Positions 1-7,269 of a DNA stretch of 11,278 bases are shown piece after piece (position 1 is the stretch's first letter; each line of letters starts with the position of its first letter). Under the pieces are notes generated by a model, which saw nothing but the letters and a program-made list of their open reading frames with translations, searched no databases and was not told where the DNA came from. The stretch comes from Trueperella sp. (GTDB lineage: Bacteria; Actinomycetota; Actinomycetes; Actinomycetales; Actinomycetaceae). A program made the position numbers and the translations under genes. The stretch covers positions 1 through 11,278 of the forward strand of contig JAAYGH010000331.1 in NCBI GenBank assembly GCA_012727825.1, given 5' to 3'.

Positions 1-208
1 GCCCTCCGACATTGGCGACCGATGCCACATCTTGAAACGGGTATAGAGCATCAAACGCCATCAAACGGCCCCAAAAACATTAGGTACACCAGAGCGACGA
101 CGACGGTCTGCCCGGTCCCACAGGAGTCGGGCTGTGGTGGTGTGGTGGTGTGGGTCTGCTGGTCCAGCGCTCCAACGCTCAGCACCGCAACGCTCCAGCG
201 TTTCAGCA

Positions 209-513
209 CTTCAGGTGGCACTTGCGTGCATCGCGAGGGTCTTAACTACGGCGTTTAGGGCTCTTGTGGTGCGGTTAGGTGCATGATGAGTGGAGTGGCG
301 CACGGATGATGCGGGTGGGTGTCGGGTGCTGTGTTTAGGCGTGCGAGGGCTGCCCGTCCTTGTGCTTCAGGTGGCACTTGCGTGCATCGCGAGGGTCTTA
401 ACTGCCGCGTTTAGGGGCCGTGTGATGCGGGTAGGTGCCGGATGAGGGGGTGGGCCCGCGGATAGTGCGGGTAGGTGCCGGATGAGGGGGTGGGCGCACG
501 GATGGGCGCACGG
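209..513. repeat. Duplicated 156-bp repeat module
   Basis: A 52-bp unit at 209-260 recurs at 365-416 with two mismatches; the first 39 bp are identical. Each copy is followed by degenerate 40-bp units: 270-309 and a decayed 310-349 after the first copy, 426-465 and 466-505 after the second. The units at 426-465 and 466-505 share their first 30 bp exactly and differ at 3 of 40 positions; the unit at 270-309 matches that at 466-505 at about 32 of 40. The arrangement is therefore a segmental tandem duplication with a 156-bp step, within which the 40-bp unit is itself repeated. A CGCACGGATG word closes several units (near 299-308 and 495-504). No function is evident. Confidence 0.8.
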
Positions 514-602
514 TGATGCGAGACGTCCGAAGCCGTCCGAGCACGCCCGCCACAGCCGGGGGCCGTGTGAGCGCGGGCATGGGGAAAATGGTGAGTACCA
601 GC

Positions 603-608
603 TACACT
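603..608 (+). promoter_or_regulatory. Putative -10 box (TACACT) for the ABC exporter gene
   Basis: TACACT fits the actinobacterial TANNNT -10 pattern. Seven bases separate it from the GTG start at 616, which places transcription initiation at or next to the start codon, as in leaderless mRNAs. No clear Shine-Dalgarno sequence precedes the GTG, which agrees with this. No convincing -35 hexamer is visible. The same hexamer sits upstream of the genes at 10210 and 10584. Confidence 0.45.
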
Positions 609-615
609 TCACTGC

Positions 616-2409
616 GTGAGAGCACTGTTTAGAATCTTTAAATTTACGTCGTCGTTGGCACCGTTCTATGTGGTTGTGGCGCTATCCTCGATCCTTGTGA
701 CGGTGGCGAACATCCTCATCCCGTTCGTCATTGGGCGCGCGACCGACCAAGCTGTGGGTGCCGTGTCAGGGTCGATTCCCACCGAGGACGCCATTAGGAC
801 TGTCCTTTGGCTCGCTGTGGCCTTCTTCGTGCTAGAGGCGATCGGGGTCGTGATCAATGCCGGTGGCCAGTACTACGGCGACATCATGAGCCAACGAATG
901 CGGACAATCCTGTCGGTGCGCTACTACGACAAGTTGCTCCAACTGCCGCAACGCTATTTCGATAATGAGCTCACTGGTCGCATCACCTCGCGGTTGAACC
1001 GTTCAATCATGGAAGTCACGAACTTCATCAAGTCATTTTCGAATTCGTTTTTCACCACGTTTCTCACCGTCGGTGCCGTGCTCGTGATTTCGGCGTTCTA
1101 CTCGCCACTCCTTTCTCTCCTTCTGCTCATTATTTTCCCGGTGTACATGTGGCTCACCGCGCTCACATCCAGGCGCTGGCAGGAAAAAGAGGGACTGAAG
1201 AACACGCAAATTGACACGGCAGGTGGCCGATTCCAAGAGGTCATCGGTCAGATGCGCGTGGTGAAATCCTTCGTTCAGGAGCGCCGCGAACACGACTTCT
1301 TCACGAAGCGATACAAGACCGCCGAACACATCACGGCCGACCAGTCGAAGCATTGGCACTGGATGGATTTCCTCCGTCGCATATTTATGGCGGTCATCTT
1401 CTTTGGCGTGTACGCCATCATTTTCAGCCAGACGGTGCGAGGCGATTTCACGGTCGGTGAGATGGTCCTTCTCATCCAGTTGGTCAACATGGCCCGTTCA
1501 CCCGTTAGCGCGATGAGCTATATCGTCGACTCGGCCCAGCGCGCGATTGCCGGCTCGAAGGATTACTTCGACGTGATGGAGCTCGAGATTCCTCAGCGCC
1601 CAATCATCACATCGATCCCGGATCGAACTGACGACGACGTGGCGATTAGTTTCGAGGGTGTGGATTTCGGTTACGATTCCGACGACGCCGTGCTCACCGA
1701 CATTTCGTTCCACGTGAAACGCGGGGAGCGCCTTGCACTGGTGTCTGAATCGGGCGGTGGAAAGACGACCATCACCTCGCTCCTTATGGGCTTCTACAAG
1801 CCGCGAGCAGGTACGGTTCGAATCTTTGGGCGTGATATTCAGACATTGCCGCTGGATACTCTGCGCAATGAGATTGGCGTCGTTTTCCAGGATGCCTCTC
1901 TATTTTCGGGCACGATTGCCGAAAACATTGGCTACTCGGACGTGAACGCGACGCCAGAGCAGATTGAATCAGCGGCTAAGCGCGCGAACGCCCACGATTT
2001 CATCGTGAGATTCACTAACGGTTACGAATCCCTGATTGGTGAGCGCGGACTGAAACTGTCGGGTGGCCAACAGCAACGCATCTCGGTGGCCCGTGCGACT
2101 CTCAAGGGAGCTGACATCCTGATCCTCGACGAAGCGACGTCAGCACTCGACACAAAGGCCGAGCGGCAGGTCCAGGCCGGGCTCGAGGAGCTCATGGCTG
2201 GCAGGACGTCCCTCATCATCGCCCACCGGTTGTCAACGATCGCGTCGGTGGACCGGATCATTACGCTCCGCGAGGGCCGCATCGACGAGGTGGGTACCCC
2301 CGAAGAACTTGCCACGTCCGGTGGAATCTACGGTGAATTGCTCCAGCTACAGTCGGAGGGCTCGCGCGCGGCGAAGAAGCGACTGCGTGGTTACGGCATT
2401 ACGAACTAG
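616..2409 (+). CDS. ABC exporter half-transporter (fused permease and ATPase), Walker A variant
   Basis: The 597-aa product is a type I ABC exporter half-unit, normally a dimer in the cytoplasmic membrane that moves a substrate outward using ATP. The membrane domain occupies about residues 10-320 with several hydrophobic helices; the ATPase domain follows from about 345. Visible ATPase motifs are the Q-loop (VVFQD, Gln425), signature LSGGQ (481-485), Walker B ILILDE (Asp505, Glu506), D-loop SALD and the H-loop His537. Walker A reads SESGGGKT at 377-384, so the usual first glycine is serine while Lys383 and Thr384 are kept. The start is GTG with no Shine-Dalgarno, seven bases after a TACACT box. 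No partner half-transporter lies in the window, so it may act as a homodimer or pair with a subunit encoded upstream. The substrate cannot be inferred. Length is normal for the family. Confidence 0.92.
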   Translation: MRALFRIFKFTSSLAPFYVVVALSSILVTVANILIPFVIGRATDQAVGAVSGSIPTEDAIRTVLWLAVAFFVLEAIGVVINAGGQYYGDIMSQRMRTILSVRYYDKLLQLPQRYFDNELTGRITSRLNRSIMEVTNFIKSFSNSFFTTFLTVGAVLVISAFYSPLLSLLLLIIFPVYMWLTALTSRRWQEKEGLKNTQIDTAGGRFQEVIGQMRVVKSFVQERREHDFFTKRYKTAEHITADQSKHWHWMDFLRRIFMAVIFFGVYAIIFSQTVRGDFTVGEMVLLIQLVNMARSPVSAMSYIVDSAQRAIAGSKDYFDVMELEIPQRPIITSIPDRTDDDVAISFEGVDFGYDSDDAVLTDISFHVKRGERLALVSESGGGKTTITSLLMGFYKPRAGTVRIFGRDIQTLPLDTLRNEIGVVFQDASLFSGTIAENIGYSDVNATPEQIESAAKRANAHDFIVRFTNGYESLIGERGLKLSGGQQQRISVARATLKGADILILDEATSALDTKAERQVQAGLEELMAGRTSLIIAHRLSTIASVDRIITLREGRIDEVGTPEELATSGGIYGELLQLQSEGSRAAKKRLRGYGITN

Positions 2410-2441
2410 GGAAGGTCACGCCGGTCTGATGCCCTCGACGC

Positions 2442-2783
2442 CTAGTTGCCGATGATGGAGTCCGTAATGATGGAGTCGCACTCCACTGACGCTTCCTGGA
2501 TCACCATGGCCTCGTCCTCTGTGACCATGCCGTCGGCGCCCTCGTTCACGAGGTCGTTGAGGGTGTCACCAGATACGTCGTCGTAGAAGCCATCAACCCA
2601 ACAGGTTGTGTATTCACTGATGACGTCCTCTCCGACGAGGTCGATGCTCTCTCCGAGGGTCTCGACCGAAAGCGTATGGAGCGCCGTGACGACCTCGTCC
2701 TTGGTTGGCTTCGACGAATCCGAACAGGCGGCCAGCGTCATGGTGAGGGCAGCTGCTGATGCCAGGGCGGCGATCTTACGCAT
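2442..2783 (-). CDS. Small secreted lipoprotein, function unknown
   Basis: The 113-aa product begins with a typical lipoprotein signal peptide: Arg-Lys at residues 2-3, an Ala/Leu-rich hydrophobic stretch, and the lipobox LAAC with the lipidated cysteine at position 20. The mature part is short (about 93 residues), acidic, probably helical, and has two further cysteines (in TTCW and VECD) that could form a disulfide outside the membrane. I do not recognise a named domain. The spacing of the cysteines around a VDGFYDDVS segment resembles small secreted actinobacterial proteins of unknown function, but that is only an impression. An AGGAGA ribosome binding site lies four bases upstream of the ATG and supports this start. 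The gene converges with the ABC exporter gene and lies 168 bp downstream of the iclR-type gene on the same strand, so it could be co-transcribed or have its own promoter. Confidence 0.85.
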   Translation of the reverse strand: MRKIAALASAAALTMTLAACSDSSKPTKDEVVTALHTLSVETLGESIDLVGEDVISEYTTCWVDGFYDDVSGDTLNDLVNEGADGMVTEDEAMVIQEASVECDSIITDSIIGN

Positions 2784-2933
2784 GGGGTTCTCCTAAGTGG
2801 GACCTTGGTAAATGGAATCTATCCACAGTGAATACTACGCGTAATCCCTTGGCGTTCCACAAATCGCATTCTCTAGGTGGGGCTGCCCGCCGGGCGCCAG
2901 GCAGGTCGCACGGCGGCAAACCGCGTGAACAGG

Positions 2934-2968
2934 CCTGTGCGGTGAGCGGGCCTATGCAGTGAGTGGGC
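2934..2968. repeat. Imperfect 18-bp tandem duplication at the 3' end of the iclR-type gene
   Basis: On the plus strand a CTGTGCGGTGAGCGGGC-like unit is followed directly by CTATGCAGTGAGTGGGC, matching at 14 of 17 positions. The second unit contains the stop codon and last codons of the regulator gene; the first lies just beyond the stop. It looks like a small slippage duplication of the coding 3' end. Confidence 0.5.
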
Positions 2969-3743
2969 GCAGACGCACCGGCATGCCGGCCGGAAGCTCG
3001 GCAAGCTCTTCACGCATTCCGGTTGCGAGCTCGGCGCGGTAGTCAGGGGTCATGCGTTCGACCGGTGCGCTGATGGAAATCGCGAGGTTGCCGGTATTTT
3101 CGCAGAGTAATGGCACTCCCACGCAGGCAATGCCCGGTTCGCTTTCCTCGAGCTCTTCCGTCCACCCGCGTTCGTCTAGGCGCGCAAAATTGGCGACGAC
3201 GGCAGCGTGCAAGGCCTTTTTCTCGGAGGTGGATAGCGCCTGGATCTCCGGGGCGGCCATGTACCACTCGAGCTGGAAATCGCGATTGTCGAGAGAGCCG
3301 ATAAGCGCACGACCGAGCGAGGTGGTGACGGCGGTTGCCCGTTTACCGACGGCTGAGACGACTCGGATGGCGCGGTCCGGCTCCACTTTTTCGAGGTAGG
3401 CGATGTCGGTGTCAACGAGATGGCCCAGATGAACGAGCTCATTGAAGCGACGGCCGATGCGAGCAAGATAAGGGCGAAGCGAGTCGACCAACTGGCGGGT
3501 GGAGGTGCGATATTGGGCGATGGGTGCAATGCCATCGCCGAGTCGATAAAAACCGGTGCGTGAATCTTGGTCCACCCAGTTGTGATCGCGAAGCGTGGCC
3601 AAGGTGTTGTAGGCAGTGGCCTTGTTAATACCCAAATCAGAGGCAATGGTTCCGAGTGCTGTGCCCTGCGGGTCTTGCTGTGCAAGGTACTCAATAAGCG
3701 TAATTGCTCGGCTGACACTGGCGAGAGGCTTCGGATGTCTCAT
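2952..3743 (-). CDS. IclR-family transcriptional regulator, likely controls the uxu/kdg operon
   Basis: The 263-aa product has the IclR layout and usual length. An N-terminal winged helix-turn-helix (about residues 10-75, with the helix-turn-helix near 30-52 including ASDLGINKATAYNTL) binds DNA; a C-terminal effector-binding domain (about 85-255) carries the typical SLGRAL segment and the GIACVGVPL and GNLAISISAP strands. The gene is transcribed divergently from the fructuronate/mannonate operon. IclR proteins such as KdgR commonly sense sugar acids of this pathway, so control of the operon by KDG or a related acid is a reasonable inference, but the ligand is not shown by sequence. The ATG lacks a Shine-Dalgarno sequence; a TATTCT -10 box ends six bases before it, suggesting a leaderless transcript. 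No clear terminator follows the gene. Confidence 0.9.
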   Translation of the reverse strand: MRHPKPLASVSRAITLIEYLAQQDPQGTALGTIASDLGINKATAYNTLATLRDHNWVDQDSRTGFYRLGDGIAPIAQYRTSTRQLVDSLRPYLARIGRRFNELVHLGHLVDTDIAYLEKVEPDRAIRVVSAVGKRATAVTTSLGRALIGSLDNRDFQLEWYMAAPEIQALSTSEKKALHAAVVANFARLDERGWTEELEESEPGIACVGVPLLCENTGNLAISISAPVERMTPDYRAELATGMREELAELPAGMPVRLRPLTA

Positions 3744-3749
3744 GTGTCA

Positions 3750-3779
3750 AGAATAGCGAAGGATGGTTGGCTATGTGAA
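3750..3779 (-). promoter_or_regulatory. Putative promoter of the iclR-type gene (leaderless)
   Basis: On the minus strand TTCACA (3779-3774) and TATTCT (3755-3750) are separated by 18 bp. The -10 box ends six bases upstream of the ATG, so transcription would begin at about the A of the start codon. An inverted repeat (AAACG-TT-CGTTT, 3778-3789) touches the -35 box and could serve autoregulation. Confidence 0.5.
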
Positions 3780-3807
3780 ACGTTCGTTTAATTGCTTTGA
3801 CGCAAAG
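3778..3807. promoter_or_regulatory. Two small inverted repeats between iclR and uxuB, candidate operators
   Basis: AAACG-TT-CGTTT at 3778-3789 and CTTTG-ACG-CAAAG at 3795-3807 are perfect short inverted repeats in the divergent intergenic region. The first adjoins the -35 box of the regulator gene. Their position fits binding of the IclR-type protein, but the arms are only 5 bp and chance occurrence is possible. Confidence 0.35.
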
Positions 3808-3808
3808 T

Positions 3809-3836
3809 TTCGCTGTGGTCGAGAACACACTAGACT
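3809..3836 (+). promoter_or_regulatory. Tentative promoter of the uxu/kdg operon
   Basis: TTCGCT (3809-3814) and TAGACT (3831-3836), 16 bp apart, are the best -35/-10 pair I see upstream of the operon; transcription would begin near 3843. Both hexamers are weak matches. If correct, the repeats at 3849-3909 lie just downstream of the transcription start, where a bound repressor would block elongation. Confidence 0.3.
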
Positions 3837-3848
3837 ATTGTGGAATAC

Positions 3849-3909
3849 AGCATGTCTAAATAAACGATATGCTTCCAGCATGGCTAAACTAGCGTTTAGC
3901 ATGGATAAA
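3849..3909. promoter_or_regulatory. Operator-like cluster: three AGCATG(T/G)(C/A)TAAA repeats and a hairpin
   Basis: Three near-identical 12-mers lie at 3849-3860, 3877-3888 and 3898-3909, with starts 28 and 21 bp apart. Within them a perfect inverted repeat, GCTAAAC-TAGC-GTTTAGC, spans 3883-3900. The cluster sits between the likely promoter and the uxuB ribosome binding site, which suggests a repressor or regulatory binding array. The divergent IclR-type protein is the nearest candidate to bind it; a global regulator is also possible. Confidence 0.5.
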
Positions 3910-3935
3910 TGGATGTAGTTCGATGGAGAGCGTAC

Positions 3936-5540
3936 ATGGAATTAACACTTACCGGCCTTGAAAATCGCGCGGACTTTGAGAAAGCAGACGTTGAACTCCC
4001 AAGTTTCGACGTCGCAGACGTGCAGAAAAAGGGCAAGGAGGAACCTCGCTGGATCCACCTCGGCCCCGGAAATATTTTCCGCGCATTCCCTGCGCGCGTT
4101 GCGCACGACCTGCTAGCCGACGGCGAGCACTGGCCAATCACCGCGGTCGTACCGATGAATCCCGAGGAGCTCGATAAGCAGCTCGGTGCACACGACCTCA
4201 TGACCTTGTCGGTCACCCTGAATCCCGACGGTACTCGTGACCTCAAGGTCATTGCAGGTATCGCGGAGGGTCTTGCGTGGTCGCGTCCCGAGGATTACAA
4301 CCGCCTCGTTGAAGTTGTCAAACACCCTAAAGTCTCGATGATCTCGATGACGATCACCGAGAAGGGCTATGGAATCCACGACTCGCAAGGCCAGCTGTCT
4401 GAGCAGGTCCTCGAGGATATCGACTCCGATCCCCGCACGTTCCGCAAGAACACGATGGCCAACCTTGCTGGCCTCCTCGTTCAACGCTACGACGCGGGCG
4501 CAGAACCCATCAACGTCATGTCATTCGACAACTTCTCACACAATGGAGACAAGCTCAAGGACTCAATTCTGCAGGTCATGCGCGGCTGGGTTGCGGGCGG
4601 AAAGCTCGACGCCGAGGTAGTCGCGTGGGTAGAGGACGCGGAGAAGGTTGCCTTCCCGGTCACGGTCATTGACAAGATCACCCCGCGTCCGAATGAATCA
4701 GTAGGCGACGAACTCACGGCCCTTGGCTTCACCGACATGAAGGTTGAGTATCTTGGCCGCATGCCCGTCGCAGGCTTCGTCAACTCAGAACCTACTGAGT
4801 ACCTCATTATCGAGGATGTCCTCGTGGGCGAAGTGCCGGACTTCGACAAGTACGGCGTGAATGTCACCACCCGAAAAGTTGCGGACGACTTCGAGAACAT
4901 GAAGGTGACTACCTGCTTGAACCCGCTACACACGGCCCTGGCCACCGCCGGCGTCGTGCTTGGTTTCCCCACAATCGATTCGGAGATGCGCGATCCGGCG
5001 CTACGTGCGTTCGTCGAGCAGCTAGGTCGCAACGAAGGCCTACCCGTCGTGGTCAACCCGGGCATTGTTGATCCAGAAGATTTCCTTAACGAAGTCCTCG
5101 ACGTCCGTTTCCCGAACCGCTACCTCCCCGATGATCCAGCGCGAATCGCAATGGATACGTCGCAGAAGGTTGGCATCCGTTTCGGTGAAACGATCAAGAA
5201 GTACATCGATCAGGATCGAGATCTGGCCGACCTCAAGGCTATCCCGCTCGCGATTGCGATTTGGATGCGCTACCTGCTGGCTGTCGACGACGAGGGCAAC
5301 CCCTTCGACCCGTCGCCGGACCCGCTACTTGAGGAGCTTCAGGGCCACCTTAAGGACGTTGAGCTTGGCAAGCCAGTCGACGCACACGCCGTCCTGCAGC
5401 CGATCCTGTCGAACCCCTCCATTTTTGGAGTCAATCTGTATGACACTCCGCTCGCCCATCGGATTGAACAACTACTAACCGAACTCGTGGCCGGCCCGGG
5501 CGCCGTCCGCATCACACTCAACAAGGAGATGATGGCATGA
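3936..5540 (+). CDS. uxuB: Fructuronate reductase / D-mannonate oxidoreductase, long-form mannitol dehydrogenase family
   Basis: The 534-aa product belongs to the mannitol dehydrogenase family and, by operon context, should reduce D-fructuronate to D-mannonate with NAD(P)H in the cytoplasm. The nucleotide-binding loop GPGNIFR is at 43-49. SHNGDKL and IDKITPRP segments follow, and the catalytic region [11 protein letters not shown] (Lys323, Asn329, His332) is intact. The Lys-to-Asn spacing is one residue longer than in the short polyol dehydrogenases; as I recall, this [13 protein letters not shown] form is normal for the longer (~535-aa) subfamily also found in Firmicutes. The chosen ATG is preceded by GGAGAG five bases upstream; an in-frame ATG at 3909 would overlap the operator-like repeats and lacks a ribosome binding site. 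The gene is first in a four-gene operon and its stop overlaps uxuA by four bases. Exact substrate is inferred from context. Confidence 0.85.
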   Translation: MELTLTGLENRADFEKADVELPSFDVADVQKKGKEEPRWIHLGPGNIFRAFPARVAHDLLADGEHWPITAVVPMNPEELDKQLGAHDLMTLSVTLNPDGTRDLKVIAGIAEGLAWSRPEDYNRLVEVVKHPKVSMISMTITEKGYGIHDSQGQLSEQVLEDIDSDPRTFRKNTMANLAGLLVQRYDAGAEPINVMSFDNFSHNGDKLKDSILQVMRGWVAGGKLDAEVVAWVEDAEKVAFPVTVIDKITPRPNESVGDELTALGFTDMKVEYLGRMPVAGFVNSEPTEYLIIEDVLVGEVPDFDKYGVNVTTRKVADDFENMKVTTCLNPLHTALATAGVVLGFPTIDSEMRDPALRAFVEQLGRNEGLPVVVNPGIVDPEDFLNEVLDVRFPNRYLPDDPARIAMDTSQKVGIRFGETIKKYIDQDRDLADLKAIPLAIAIWMRYLLAVDDEGNPFDPSPDPLLEELQGHLKDVELGKPVDAHAVLQPILSNPSIFGVNLYDTPLAHRIEQLLTELVAGPGAVRITLNKEMMA

Positions 5541-6625
5541 AAATGACATTCCGCTGGTACGGAGAAGGACACGATCCTATTCCGCTCCAATACATCAAGC
5601 AGATTCCGGGTATGACCGGAATCATGGGCACGCTGAACTACAAGGCAGCGGGCGAAGTCTGGGAAAAGGACGAAATCAAGGAACTCATCGAGGGCGTCAA
5701 TGCTGCCGACCTCGAATGCGAGATCATTGAGTCGGTTAACGTCCATGAAGACATCAAGCTGGGCCTTGACACCCGTGACGAGTACATCGAGAACTACAAG
5801 ATCACCCTCGAAAACCTGTCCGAGTTCGGCGTGAAGGTTGTTGTGTACAACTTCATGCCCGTCTTCGACTGGCTGCGCACCGAGCTCGCTCACGTCAACG
5901 ACGACGGCTCTACCTGCCTGTACTACGATCACGCTGAGATTGAAGGCATGACCCCGCAGGATATCGTCAACAAGACCGCCGAAGAGTCCGGTGGCCTCAC
6001 GCTTCCAGGCTGGGAGCCGGAGCGGATGGCACGCCTGGACGAAGTCATGGAGCTCTACCAGAACATGACGGTCGAAAAGTTGCGTGAGAACTGGAAGTAC
6101 TTCCTCGACGCGATCGTGCCCACCTGTGAAAAGGTCGGCATTAAGATGGCGTGTCACCCGGATGATCCGGCTTGGGACCTGTTTGGTATCCCGCGCGCTT
6201 ACAAGAGCCGCGATGATATCGATGCGATCGTCGGACTCAACGAATCTGATGCAAACTCGCTGTGCCTGTGCGCCGGCTCGCTTGGCTCAAATCCAGATAA
6301 TGACGTTCCAGAAATTTTCCGCGAGTTTGGCAAGCGTGGCAAGATCGCTGCCGCACACGTGCGCAACGTCAAGTACCTCGGCTACAAGAAGTTCAAGGAA
6401 GCAGCTCACTGGGCAGCAGACGGTGAACTCGACATGGCCGCCATTGTGGAAGCTCTCTACGATTACGCGCCAGACGTGTACGTGCGTCCTGACCACGGCC
6501 GCATGATCTGGGGCGAAGAAGGTCGCCCGGGCTACCCGCTCTACGACCGCGCACTTGGTGCTCAGTACCTGCTCGGCCTGTGGGATGGCATTGATCAGCA
6601 GCGCAAGAAGGAGGCCGGCAACTAA
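5537..6625 (+). CDS. uxuA: D-mannonate dehydratase
   Basis: The 362-aa product dehydrates D-mannonate to 2-keto-3-deoxy-D-gluconate, the second step of the operon's route. The N-terminus (MKMTFRWYG, then [12 protein letters not shown]) is highly characteristic of UxuA. The expected divalent-metal ligands can be placed by family comparison: His207 in MACHPDDP, Cys245 in LCLCAGS, His274 in AAHVRN and Asp319 in RPDHGR, at spacings close to those I recall for the Streptococcus suis enzyme. It folds as a TIM barrel related to xylose isomerase. The ATG overlaps the uxuB stop as ATGA, with AAGGAG eight bases upstream inside uxuB, implying translational coupling. Length fits the shorter Gram-positive form rather than the roughly 395-aa E. 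coli form. Identification is firm. Confidence 0.96.
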   Translation: MKMTFRWYGEGHDPIPLQYIKQIPGMTGIMGTLNYKAAGEVWEKDEIKELIEGVNAADLECEIIESVNVHEDIKLGLDTRDEYIENYKITLENLSEFGVKVVVYNFMPVFDWLRTELAHVNDDGSTCLYYDHAEIEGMTPQDIVNKTAEESGGLTLPGWEPERMARLDEVMELYQNMTVEKLRENWKYFLDAIVPTCEKVGIKMACHPDDPAWDLFGIPRAYKSRDDIDAIVGLNESDANSLCLCAGSLGSNPDNDVPEIFREFGKRGKIAAAHVRNVKYLGYKKFKEAAHWAADGELDMAAIVEALYDYAPDVYVRPDHGRMIWGEEGRPGYPLYDRALGAQYLLGLWDGIDQQRKKEAGN

Positions 6626-7269
6626 TGGCTAATCTTCCTGATGCACTTCCGTTCTTGGAAGAAAACCCGATCGTGCCCGTCGTCGTGATTGACGACGCCG
6701 CCGATGCGGTTGCTGTAGGCGAAGCGCTCGTTGCTGGTGGCATTGGCTGTGCGGAAGTCACCTTCCGCACGGCGGCTGGCCCCGACGCGATTAAAGAAAT
6801 GTCCGCTGTCGAGGGTATGACCGTGGGTGCAGGCACGATCCTGAACCGCGAGCAGGCCGAGCGTGCCGCAGACCAGGGTGCGAAGTTCTTCGTTTCCCCA
6901 GGTTGGGACGACGGCGTAGCGGATGTTGCCGCAGAGCGTGGCATTGCTTACCTGCCGGGTGTCCAGACCGCCACCGAAGTCATGATGGCAGTCAACCGTG
7001 GCGCGACCGCAGTCAAGTTCTTCCCCGGCGGAGAGGCCGGCGGACTAAAGATGGTCAAGGCGCTACGCGGCCCCTTCCCGAACACGGCATTCGTGCCGTC
7101 GGGTGGAGTCAGCCCAGCCAACCTCGAAGAGTGGATCACCGATCCAGCCATCGCAGCCGTCTCAGGATCGTGGATGATCAAACGAGACTTCATCAACAAC
7201 AAGGAATTCGACAAAATCACCGCGCTTTCCAAGGAAGCGTCGGAACAAGTGAAGGAGCTACGTAAATGA
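6625..7269 (+). CDS. eda: KDPG aldolase (2-keto-3-deoxy-6-phosphogluconate aldolase)
   Basis: The 214-aa product cleaves KDPG to pyruvate and glyceraldehyde-3-phosphate, the last step of the route. It is a class I aldolase of TIM-barrel fold, and the Schiff-base lysine is Lys131 in AVKFFPGG. The general-base glutamate is Glu44 in the CAEVTFRT motif with Arg48, matching Glu45 and Arg49 of E. coli Eda. The phosphate-binding region reads VPSGGVSPANL, with serine where E. coli has threonine (PTGG). VSGSWM near the C-terminus matches the family's GGSW segment. Length equals the family norm. The gene overlaps the uxuA stop by one base (TAATG) and has AAGGAGG about ten bases upstream. It precedes the kinase that makes its substrate, so gene order does not follow reaction order. 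Activity on 2-keto-4-hydroxyglutarate, known for some Eda enzymes, cannot be excluded. Confidence 0.95.
   Translation: MANLPDALPFLEENPIVPVVVIDDAADAVAVGEALVAGGIGCAEVTFRTAAGPDAIKEMSAVEGMTVGAGTILNREQAERAADQGAKFFVSPGWDDGVADVAAERGIAYLPGVQTATEVMMAVNRGATAVKFFPGGEAGGLKMVKALRGPFPNTAFVPSGGVSPANLEEWITDPAIAAVSGSWMIKRDFINNKEFDKITALSKEASEQVKELRK

Larger units (their letters stand above)
1..615. other. Non-coding, repeat-rich region upstream of the ABC exporter gene
   Basis: No convincing gene is visible here. The reading frames that stay open are low-complexity Pro/Arg/His-rich translations of the repeats, without ribosome binding sites or a recognisable family. What the stretch holds is short direct repeats (CATCAAACG at 49-57 and 59-67), a GGT/GTG-rich run at 134-154, a pair of similar CAACGCTC-containing segments around 163-208, and the 52-bp and 40-bp repeats listed separately. 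The last ~30 bp hold the putative promoter of the ABC gene. The plus strand is G-rich, especially 420-513. Confidence 0.6.

Noticed and set aside
22..258. 78-codon open frame on the plus strand in the left repeat region
   Set aside because: Low-complexity translation, no ribosome binding site, part of the repeat; no family resemblance.
367..612. Pro/His/Arg-rich open frames on the minus strand over the 40-bp repeats
   Set aside because: The reading is explained by repeat composition; the repeated peptide ends (AVKTLAMHASAT) merely reflect the duplicated 52-bp DNA unit.
579..632. Possible 17-residue leader peptide overlapping the ABC start
   Set aside because: No ribosome binding site, and the likely transcript start lies downstream of its ATG.
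2426..2438. 13-bp word CTGATGCCCTCGA shared with 10023-10035
   Set aside because: About one such 13-bp match is expected by chance in a window of this size.
3909..3935. Upstream in-frame ATG for uxuB
   Set aside because: No ribosome binding site and overlap with the operator-like repeats; ATG at 3936 has GGAGAG at good spacing.
5339..6157. 272-codon minus-strand open frame across uxuB and uxuA
   Set aside because: Antisense shadow of two well-identified genes with strong codon bias; no family resemblance.
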